From positions 2,338,188 through 2,402,187 of the forward strand of contig CAJNOP010000013.1 in NCBI GenBank assembly GCA_905250075.1: 64,000 bases of DNA, in the 5' to 3' direction. The notes under the pieces are model-generated. The model did no database searches. It was not told the DNA's origin and saw only the letters and a list, made by a program, of their open reading frames with translations. Positions 1 to 11,700 of this stretch are shown piece by piece (the first letter of the stretch is position 1; each line of letters opens with the position of its first letter). The stretch is from Rotaria sp. Silwood1 (lineage: Eukaryota > Rotifera > Eurotatoria > Philodinida > Philodinidae). Position numbers and translations under genes: made by a program.

Positions 1-903
1 CGTATCATTTTTAAAAGTGAATAGACATTGACGATATATTTTTGAAGAGTAGCGTTTAAGGTATTCTTCAAGAGGAATGGCACTCAATTTGCATCAACCC
101 TAAGAAAGTGCTATATTAATAAAAATATTAATTGAAAAAAAATTATCAAGTTTCTCTTTGTTTGAAATTTTTCGGTATCAAACTTACAAAAAGAATAACA
201 GATACTCTTTCATTTAATCATGGTGAGTCGCTTTTGTTCTTCTATTCTCGTTGTATGCTATTCCAGTAAAGGAAAATTTATTTTCGCGTACATATGGGAC
301 ACAACAAATATTCTATGGGAGAAACGTCGTTTACAACAACCGTTACAGAATAGATATCTCAGTCACGATACTCTGAACTTGGTTCGCTACAACAAAATTA
401 TGAAATACAAAATGAAATGATGTAAAGTTTGGTAATATTGAAGAAAACGATGGATATTTTCAGAAACTCTTTTGTGATAATTGATAAGTGTGGAATCCCA
501 TAAGATGGATAAGATGGGACGGAAAATTATTCGTCTTATCCCATCTTGCATGAGTCAGTTTGTGACAACTTATCCCATAAGACAATTTTTTTCCGTTCTA
601 TCTCATTCTACGAAGTCTTGATAATTATATTCTTACTATAATATAAAACGCTCGGATTAATTCACTTGTGATATTTTAACATTTTCAACACCCGTTTCTA
701 TTACAATGCCTGACATATTTATAAATATTGATACAGAAAGTGAGTGGAAAATTTGATAAATTTTTTTCAATATTCTTATTAACGCCGTACTTTGTTAGGG
801 TTGATGAAAATTGAGTGTGATATCTTTTGAATGATAGTTTAGATGCTACTCTTTAAAAGATATGTCGTCAATATTCATTCATCTTCAAATACGGTACAGA
901 TTA
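1..903. mobile_element. Foldback / long-TIR element, possibly cut by the window edge
   Basis: Bases 1-135 and 768-903 are imperfect inverted copies of each other. Recognisable matching pieces are the stretch around TGACGATATATTTTTGAAGAGTAG (about 28-51) against its reverse complement at about 850-875, and CATCAACCCTAA (about 96-107) against TTAGGGTTGATG (about 796-808). About 630 bp separate the arms. No transposase ORF is visible inside; the only open frame, at 220-420, shows no family resemblance. This is the structure of a non-autonomous DNA transposon or foldback element. The left arm begins at the window edge, so the true end may lie outside. A smaller GGGA/TCCC hairpin sits inside at about 486-610. 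Confidence 0.6.
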
Positions 904-2786
904 AAAAAATAGGTGGGTACGTACGGAGCAGTCTTTATATAAGTTGAAACGAGGACTTCTACTTTATTGATGTGTATGAGATGAGTTATCGTTGAGAAAA
1001 AATAATTATTCGTTTTCGAAAAAGATGTCTACAGTAAAGTTGACCGTCACCTTTTTTCATTTATATAATATCGATAAAACTTTCACGGAATGTTCTTCTA
1101 AATCTGGGACATGTACTCAGTTAGTAAAAGTTTCGCAAATGTTTTCGAATTGAAATACAAGATTTGTAAAAAAAAAAAAAACCTTGATTTTTTATGGGTT
1201 TTCGCATTTTCTTTATCATCGAGTATTTTGTGAGAGAAATAAAGATATATTTGGAATTAGCATGAAAAACTACACCAAGTAATGTACAATTTGTCAATTG
1301 TTCAAATAAAAATGGTTTTCATGACACTTTTAAGTGAGAGTCTTCATCAAGAATTTTTCCACCGAAAATGATCTGTTTCAAATTTCATTTTCTCCCTTAA
1401 TAATATTATGACTAATATTTCAATGAAAAATATTCACTTTTGACAAAAAATAAGTTAAGTCTATGTGCTTGATAAAATTTTTCTACTATACAAATCTTAC
1501 TGTGTAGACTGAACTTTGATGTCGTATTGAAAGTTTTCCTTAACCAACTAAAGTAGAGATGAATAGCTGTGATCGAAATTCTTATCTTATCATATCAATT
1601 GAAGAATGATAAAATATTATAGAGTACTATTAGGACTATTAATATATGTAGAGAAAATTTCGTCTATCCTTCTATAAGGTATTATAGTGCTACTGCTATG
1701 GATTTTGATATGTCCGAAGTATTTCATATCTGATAGTTCATCTAGGCATCAATCTGAAATTCACATGAACATTAGCTCAACTTTATATTATGGACGTAAT
1801 CGATATTCAGCGAAGATATTGTCAATAATAAAGTTGTTCAGTATAAGAAACCTTAAAAGTTTGTGACACAAATAAAATCAAATATTCATTGATATTCAGC
1901 GACCTCTAAGATTAATCAATTATCCATAGATACATAGTTACGATTCATGTTCGACTCTTTTCTAGTAAAGAAACATTTTTCCTCAAAAATTTAGACATAA
2001 ACTGAATTTGAATTTAAAATTCAAATGATAGATGGCGTAATTTTTTTCAATTTCTTAATATTTGTTTGTCTCTAAATTATGCTTCATTATTTTTAAATAA
2101 TAAAGAAAAATATTAATGTAAAATTTAACGATAGATCCTTGGATTGGTACACAGCATATGAGTACGTTGACACTAAAAAGATTGAAATACAAGTAATAGA
2201 ACTCACGAAGCAGAACGATTGATTAATATACAACATACTAGGTATATATGCAAATAATGTTGATTTAAACGAATCAGTTTTTATTCGAAACGCCTATCAA
2301 AATCCTTATATTCGTCTATTTCGTGCATTTTCAATTGAAACCTACGCATTAACAAAAGGAAAAAAGATCAGTTTTAATCCATGTTAAAGCATAAGACGTA
2401 GTTTAGCTTTCTTTTCGTTCGTACAAGTGAAACAATACGCGGTTGATTGAGTTTGCACTTTGTCCAATGCAATTTTTTTGTTGTTCTTCCCATGTTTATT
2501 CGCTTTTGCTTAATAAATCGAGAAATACGGTATTGCTACTTTCATTGCAATCATGAGTATTCATATTTGCATTGATTGAGTGACGTAGATAATCCTCAAT
2601 CGTTAAGTATTTTTTTTCTTTTTTATATAAAACATTATATATTGTTTATTATTTTTCCAAAGATCAAGTAAAAACAACCTTTCATATACATGCTGAGATT
2701 TTCATTTTAGATCTGACTAGATTCCATCAATAACAATGATGTAATTAACATAATTATTCACATAATCTCCATTTTTCTTCTCAATA
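904..2786. other. Intergenic region upstream of the furin-type gene
   Basis: AT-rich sequence with no ORF of recognisable family on either strand. I see no RNA gene. It ends at the start codon of the convertase gene and should hold its promoter and 5'UTR, but no TATA box or other core element stands out from the AT-rich background. Confidence 0.5.
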
Positions 2787-5700
2787 ATGTTCCGGTTAAT
2801 AATTTTTTCCATTATTCAGTTTTTCTTATTAATTGAAACAACGAAATCAACTTCCGTTTCTTTGATATCGATTGTTATTCAAGTTAAAGGTGATTGTAAA
2901 ACAATTGGTGATAAAATTGCTCAAGAACATGGATATCGTTATGTTCGACAGGTTTTTATTATTCAATTTAAAAAAACCAAACATAATAAATTGTATTTTT
3001 TTAAGATTTTAGTTGGTTTTTGTGAATTAGAAGAAGATCCATCATCTAAAAATCATATACGACATCGACGAGCCATCGAAAACGGTATTGATCCAGCTCA
3101 AATTCTTCTTAATCATGAACATGTATATAAAAAGATGAAACAGTCATTTCATAATTTTCAATATTCTATGATCATAATTTAGGTTGAATGGGCTGAAAGA
3201 CAAATACCAAAAATACGGCAAAAACGTGAATTTGTTTTTAATGATCCCGAGTGGAATAATATGTGGTATTTGGTGAGATTAAATTTTATTTCATGAAATG
3301 GTTAGTTCTTTTGTCTGATTTTTTTTTAGACGCGACATTTACGTACACAAAGCCTACCTGATTTAAATGTAACTGGTGCTTGGCAAATGGGTTGTACAGG
3401 ACGAGGACGAGTTGTTACTTTTCTTGATGATGGTTTAGAATTTGATCATCCAGATTTACATGAAAATTATGTTTGTGTTTATATTTAAATTTTATATTAA
3501 AACTGATGTTTTAATTTTTTGTTTTCGATAGGATAAAGAAGCTAGTACAGATATCAATGGTAATGATGATGATCCAACACCACGTTATGAGCCAACTAAT
3601 GAAAATAAGTATGAAGATAATTTTCAAATGAATTTTCGTAGACAAAATACTTTTATTTCTTTTTTGTTCCTTAGACATGGAACTCGATGTGCTGGTGAAG
3701 TATCAGCAAAAGCAAATAATCAAATATGTGGAGTTGGAATTGCTTATCATGCTAGAGTTGGAGGTATTCGAATGTTAGATGGTGAAGTAACAGATAGTGT
3801 TGAAGCACGATCGCTTAGTCATCGACCTGATCATGTCGATATTTATTCTGCTAGTTGGTAAATGAGATGTTTTTCTTTTCTAGAATTGTTTGTATATGAG
3901 AAATAATTTTATGAATTTAGGGGACCGGATGATAATGGTCTTGTTGTTGATGGACCCGGTTTATTAGCTAAAAAAGCTTTTGAAAATGGTGCTTTACATG
4001 TAAGTGAATTCAAATATTACACATTATGTTCCAATAGTCCAAAAAGAAAACAAACACGAATATTTCTAAATAAAATGTATATATTTATCAATCTTACAAG
4101 CCTAATAGTTTTATCATGGGATAAATTTGAGTTACATATATTCATAAGGTACACGCAACGCAAAATTCAAGAAAGGTATTTTTTTAATATTTGCTTCGCT
4201 AGAGCTTGGCCAACTCACCAAGAAAGTGCGGTTGTTAGATTTTGTAAATAGATTTTCCAGGTTGATTAATACTAACAACTAAGACGAAGTCGGTATTTTT
4301 TATTGAACTTCTACAACTTATTTTTTCGAATTGAGCGTCAAAAATTGAGTACAAAACCGTTGTTAAATCAAATCTGCTCCTAAAACTCTAGATAATGTCG
4401 ACCTAAATTGGTTCTATTCGCAATCAGCGTAAACAACAGGATCGACTGATGTATACTTTTATCGTTTCGATTAACTTCAGTTTTTTTCCTATTTTTACTC
4501 GAAGCGATGACTAAAATTTTCATCAAAAAATGAGAGATAACGAAATTTTAGAAAACATACACCACTCGATTCAGTTTTTTACGTTAATTTTAAGCAAAGA
4601 TAATCTTAATGCGTGAAAGCTTAGTTTTGATGGAGAAATCTGGCTTGAATTCTAACTATTTTGCTCAAAATTGAACAGAAATGATTCTTCTCGTCAAAGA
4701 TACAAAAGCGATGCATACTTTTATGGCTGTTGGTACAATAAATGAACTAAGACAATATATTTGGCTTAGCACTTACACAAAAGAGCTAGATAGGTTCATA
4801 GAAACGTCCTATAAACATGCGAATAGAACCAATGGGGGTCGCCACCATCAATAGACGTTTACGATCAGATTTGATTTAATATTAGCCTTGTAGTCAGTTG
4901 TTGGCGCTGAATTTCAAAATATAAGTTGCTGAGTTTCACTAAAACATAGAACACAAAATTTCGCAAAGATTGAAAACAATGTTTTCTTTTTGATAAAGCC
5001 GACTACTTCTTAGTTTTTGGTATTTTTCAACCTAAAAAACTTATTTATACGAGTTACAAAACCACTTTTCTTGGTTACCAGGTCAAGATCTATCGACCCA
5101 TATGTAAAAAAGTAATTCACTAGAAGTTCGCTTTGAAGACACCTAAAAACAAGAACTACCCATCGAATTTGACAAGAAAACATTACAAAAAGCAACGCTT
5201 TCGTAAAATAGACATTGTAACATATCGATAAAATTGTGAAAAATATAAAATAATCACAGAAAAAACAAGTTAACGAAGTCCAAGTTGTTTATACAAGTGT
5301 TTTGATATCATGCATTTTGTCTATTGCAAAAAATTGCTCAACAATATGTCACAACTCGAAAAACAGTATTACAAAATATGACCTCCTTGTATATTGACAA
5401 TGAGAAGTCTTTGTTTTTTAAAAAACGTTTTTCGTAATATGTGGATTCGAGAGGTACTTCGATTCAGTGGCTTCTACGTTCACTGCACTTCACATGGATC
5501 GATTTGATTTTCATGTGAACATATACAACACAATATTCACGGAATGCCCACTAGGAATTAGAATTGGAGAAAAAACAAATTGATTTTACAAGAAAACCTA
5601 TGTAATGATTTTTTGCTACAATTATTTGACACCAATGAACTTAAATGTTTCAGTTCTGCAAGATCACTTTGACGAGCATGCACAAATAAAACTATCCGCA

Positions 5701-8700
5701 ACAAAATTTTAAGGAGCCTCTAACATAATCATAATAAGTTTTGTTTCAATCAGTTGAATTGTTAACGGCACATTCATGCTACTATTTTTGTTCGGACTTT
5801 TGGAAAAGACTCTGTATTTTTATTCTTTTAATGAATTATAGGGTCGAGGTGGAAAAGGATCAATATTTGTTTGGGCAAGTGGCAATGGTGGTCGTTCAGC
5901 AGACTCATGTGCATGTGATGGCTATATAACTTCCATTTATACGGTATGATAACTGATTTCGAACAATGGATGATCAGATAATTTTTAGACAATATGTTTG
6001 CTCATATTTGACCTGCTAGAAAGTGTTTTCGACGAGCCATAAACTATGAGTTAGGATGCTCTTCTCGAATATGAGCTGAGAAACTATGTGCGACATTAAT
6101 CAATTAATCTAAATACGTTTTTGTTTGCCATATAAGTCTCTTTTCAAACATGCTAAAAATTGACAGAGTCAGTTGTTTTGTAGAGCGAACACTTCTCTAT
6201 AAAACGTAATAATAAACTAAGCGGTAGCTTTTATCCAAGTATTTTTTTTTTGAAGAACTGCTTTCACCATAAAATGATTGTCGATTTTTCAAAAACGAAT
6301 ATTTAGGAAAAACGAAAATTGATGTGTCTTGTCGAAAGATAAAAGGAAAACTTTTTCTTTAGATTGCTGTTAGTTCTGTAACAGAATCGGGAAGTGTACC
6401 TTGGTATCTTGAAGAATGCTCAGCTACTCTTACTGCAGCATATAGCAGTGGGCAAGGAAATGACGATCATGAAATAGTATGCTATCAATCTTTATTTTTG
6501 TTTTTTTGTTATTATTTCTGTTTCTTTTTATTTGAAAAGATTACTACGGATTTGCATCATGCTTGTACAAGTCATCATACGGGAACATCAGCAGCAGCAC
6601 CATTAGCGGCAGCTGTTTATGCTCTTGTTCTCGAAGCCAAGTACTTACGTTCAATTTTTACTGTTGTTTATTTTAAATGAAGTTGGTTTTTTTTATTAGT
6701 CCTAATTTAACATGGCGTGATGTAATGTATATAACAGTTCTTGGTTCTCGCTCAAATGTTATTCCATCGAATACAGAAATTATTCAAAATGCAGCTGGAA
6801 TGAATGGTACAATTATTTTCTTTTTCATCGTCATTTATAAGACTTGTTTTTCTTCGTTTCTAGTCAGTAGTAGATATGGTTTTGGTCTTATGGATGCTGG
6901 TTTAATGACTTGGTATGCAAGCGGTTGGAAAAATGTTCCACCTATGTCAACATGCGAATCAATGGCTTATAATCCAAAAAAGACTATAAAGTCAAAGTCA
7001 AATGAAACATTTTCTGTTGATTTAAAGGAATGTAAAAATAGTGGCGATATAAAAAGTCAAGTAAATTATATTGAACAAGTACAAGTATTTGTAAATTTAT
7101 CGACGACCAATCGAGGAGAAATAGAAATCTATCTTTACTCACCATCAAATACAAAAACAACAATTTTACCAGTAAGGATCAATAGTTATTTTGATAAGAT
7201 ATGTTATTAATATATTTAACTTAGAGACGAGCTAACGATCACAGTGATCAAGGTTTTAGGAATTGGGCTTTTTTAACAGTACAGTTATGGTTTGAAAATC
7301 CTCATGGACTATGGAAACTACAAATATGTAATACAGGTGGAGGATCAGGTAAGGAATCGATGAATATAAATGAAGTTGAAGGAGAAAAGTGTATGTTTTA
7401 CGACAATCGCTAGTACGTATATTAAACTAGATGAAAGAAAAGGAGAAGCATGTAGTTAGTAATTGTCATTTAAAATATTAATATCGATCTTTCTTAATAG
7501 TATCCAATAGAACTGCGAAAAAAAATATAGAAAGATGTCTACCCACGTTAGTATCAGAAATGCATAGCAGAAGAACAATCTGACGAGGGAACCTTGCCAA
7601 TTTAAAAATTGCTTTGAAGTTCGGGCCCGATGCATAAGGTAGACTTCAATGAGATATTAAAAGTATCGAAATGATAGGGGATCTGAGACCTTCACTACAT
7701 AGCTATTGCCTATCAAAGGACAAAATTACAGTGAAACGGTTATAATCATGTAGTGATTGTCCAGATATCCTTATTGTTTTGATATTTTTAATGCTTTATG
7801 GAACTCTGTCTTATGTAGAGAATACAAACTCAAAAGCGATTTTCAACTTGCAAAGATTTCCTCGGAAGCATACAATAGAGTTTCACTTTATGAAAACAAT
7901 TTACAAAAACAGTGTATTGACTTTCATGATATTGATGGTTTGTTTGAAATCAACAACTGTCTTTTTTTTTCTAGCTGAGTTAATATCTTGGCAACTTGTC
8001 GTTCATGGTACACGTGATTATCCAGTCTCACCTCATTCATCATCTGGTACTAATCAATCTAATGTAAGTAGCCATTTATGGTTGTCGTTTGCTTATTATA
8101 TTTCCTCGATTTATTCATATTTTTATATCTTGATATTTATTCTATTAATTTTTTATTGTTGTTAGTTAAATTTGTTTTTATCGTGTAATAATAATTTATT
8201 TTCTACAAACTTATTTTGTTAATATATTAGTTGTAGTTATACAAGAGTAATAAGCGTTTGCATTTTGTTCATTAGCTATGAGAACATCATTATTGTTGTA
8301 CTTATTTATAATAGAAAATGCCTTGCTTTTATCTTACTATACATATCAATGTTGAACAGGAACAATCTTCTGTTACTTCTCAGTATACATGGTCTTTCTT
8401 CTGTATAGATTTTGTTTTTCTATCGTTACTGTTTTTTCTATTTTAAATAAAGTGAACAGTCACTTGTAATTTAACTTTAAGCTAAAAAATCGACACAGAA
8501 ATACTATTAATTATTATTGAGAAAACGATACAAGATTTTTAAAAAAGTTTTATGTTAAGAATATGATGAGTTAGCTTGCTGTTGTACTATGGATTCATTG
8601 AATTATCATATAGAATTTTTATACATCATAAAATGACGTGAATAATAATAATAAGTGTTAAGTAAAGTTATGTAATTAGATTAACGCTTATCTTCTACTT

Positions 8701-11700
8701 TGCTCTTTCAATTAATTGAAAATTGCATAGCTATTTTCATGTATTGTTCTCTTTGAAATTTATAGCATGAGTTGCTTGAAAAATTTTATTAAAACTCTAA
8801 TACCTACCCTGTGTGTATTTTAGTGTCACGTCGAATGTAATCCTAAAGAACCATGTGGTAATAATGATACAAGTTGTACAGCATGTCGACATTATAAACA
8901 ACCATTAACGGATGGAAAGTTGTGAGTAAATATTGAAAGAAATTTTTCTATCTTAATTGTGTCTTTTTACTTTAATGATGTTTTTTATATTTAGTCGTTG
9001 TGTTGGTATATGTCCTGAAGGTACTTATCTATTTGAAACAGATAAATCATGTTTACCTTGCCACTCAAAATGTGGTTCATGTCGTAATGCTAGTGAAAAT
9101 AGTTGTGTCAGTTGTAAATATGGTTTCTTTCTTATACATGATACAATGATATGTGCCGAATCGTGTCCCACTAATTATTATACGGGTAAAGAAAATGAAG
9201 TCAATCAAAATTTTTAATAATATATTATTTTATTCTTTAATAAGATCGTAATCTTCGAAAATGTGTTCGTTGTAAATCTGATTGTGCATCATGTGAAACA
9301 AGTTCTCATATATGTACAACGTGTCCAAATGGTTATGCTCTTAAAGATACAGATTGTGTAAAAGCAGCACAAGAATGTCCATCTGGTGAATACTTTGATT
9401 TTACTACAAATACGTAAATCTATATTTATTGTTATTAAATATTCATTTAAAATAATAACATACATTTTTTTCAGTTGTCGATGGTGTGATTTTCGATGTT
9501 CAAATTGTAGTGGACATGAATCTTATCAATGTACTTCATGTGATAAAACAAGCAAATTTCCTTATCTTCAATATCATACATGTGTTTCATCATGTTCACC
9601 AGGATTTTATCTTTCGAAAAGCAATTCTGAATGTCTTTCATGTCATGAAACATGTCTTAATTGTACATCATCAAATGACTCATCATGTTTGGCATGTAAA
9701 ATAGGTTATGATTATATTCCTGATACTCATCGTTGTGAAAAACATATTGGTAAACCATATTATATTGATAGTAAAACAGGTGAAATGCGTACATGCCATT
9801 CATCATGTACACTATGTAAAGGAGCAAATCCAACTGATTGTATTGCTTGTAATCCAATAACAGAAGTACTTCTTAGTGATGGACATTGTGTTAATGAATG
9901 TCCAGCAGGTTCGTATGAAAGTGAAAAGAAGACAAATGAAATTCAAACAAATATTTGTTTACCATGTCCAATTGGATGTAAACTGTGTACTAATGCAAAT
10001 GATTGCAGTCAATGTGATGAAATCAAAGGATATCATATAGACGGTCGAAAATGTTTACCAACATGTCAATCGGGGTAAAATGAAATAATAATAATAGTAA
10101 TAGTAATAACGAATACAAAAGTCTTCGGAAAAATGCTGATTTACACAGTTCAACCATTTTTAAAGATGAAAAACTAATTTTTTTTCTATTAGAAAGAGCA
10201 TGGCAAGTCTTTGAAAAATCTATATTTAGAGAACTGAATACAGTCCATCTCACTACATCGCTCAACGTTTCTTTCGAATAGTCTCCATCATGGCTTGCAT
10301 CATTTCTCGATCAAGTTCTTTTATCCTTTAAATAATCAACATTATTTGTTTCAACCCGAGTTAACCATTATGGATCCCCATAAAAAGCCGCAATTTTGTC
10401 TTATTCTATCATAAATACGGTCCTATAAGTGGCTCTGTATTTACGAAGAGGTACAGCTACGTATATATACGCACCGTATTCTTCGACCAGAATAATTTTT
10501 TTCATATATTTTTCGTTCAAGTCGAGTCCATACACTTTCAATGAGACGAGCTTGGGATACGATGTGTGGATTGTCAGAACGAAAAATCAATGGTATATTT
10601 TTCTTATTCAAACGTTCTTGAGCAATATTTGAATAGTGTGCCCTTGATAAATCGAGCCAGAACAGATAATTTCTATCGACATGATATTCATCAACAATAG
10701 ACAACAGTCGTTTATTAATATTTACTTTTATATATATTTCTTGATCGACTGCTTGTTTGCTTTTGTGTAACATAAACATTCAAAAATCTTTTCAATGACA
10801 TAGCCATCTAAATCATTATTTTTTATTCGAATTTCACTTTCTTTTGAAACTTGATTTTCGCAACAGTTGTAGCTGGAACGATTGAATAGAAATAGCCACT
10901 CTCTGTGACATTACTTTTCGTCAAATTGAAGTATTTTTCCTCTTTCATAACTCCATCACAGTCATGTAACAATTTGCGATATACTTTGTCAGAATTCTAG
11001 TCGAACTTGAATTTGTTACTGATCACTCTCAATTTTCGGAATTTTCGACGTTTTCTTATAACAACTGATGATCATCTTCGAAGAATACGTGAAATTATTG
11101 ACTGGTGCATTGAAAACTGTCGTGCTATTTTACGCTGACTTAGACTGCACCGATTTGTTTACGAATTTAACAATATTATTCGAATTCGTATTGGATACTT
11201 TGACCAAACGACTACTTCGAGAGTGATATTTTGTGGTTTCAAATTTTAAATATTAAGTAGAACGTTTTGGTTGTTGAAATAATTTACCGTAATTTTTATA
11301 GAATTATTAGAGGGATCACAGTAGAAGTTATAAATACATTATGCTGGTACTGCTTTTTTTTATGAATGAAATATAATTATTTTATCATACATTGTTGGAA
11401 AGAGAAGTGAGCAACCTATTGGTTGATTAAAAAAAAATGTTCACATGAAAATGTGTCCATCAGTCTGAGATACTGCTGAACATTTTACGAAAGACTTTTG
11501 CATTATTTGTTAAAAGTATATTGATTTTACATTTTTTTTAAAACCTATTTTATAGTACTTTTCAAATGGATAATCATTGTCGACCATGTCAAGATCCGTG
11601 TGTGACATGCATGAATTTAACAAGTTGTTTATCATGTAATAATAACTTAAATTTATTAAATGATCAGTGTGTTGATAAATGTCCAGATGGTTATTATTCA

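Noticed and set aside
220..420. 66-aa ORF near the left end
   Set aside because: Inside an inverted-repeat element, with no family resemblance or consistent codon use.
9471..9857. Minus-strand and alternative-frame ORFs inside the Cys-rich region of the convertase
   Set aside because: Shadows of the furin-type exons 9475-10074; they are Met/His-rich reflections of the Cys codons.
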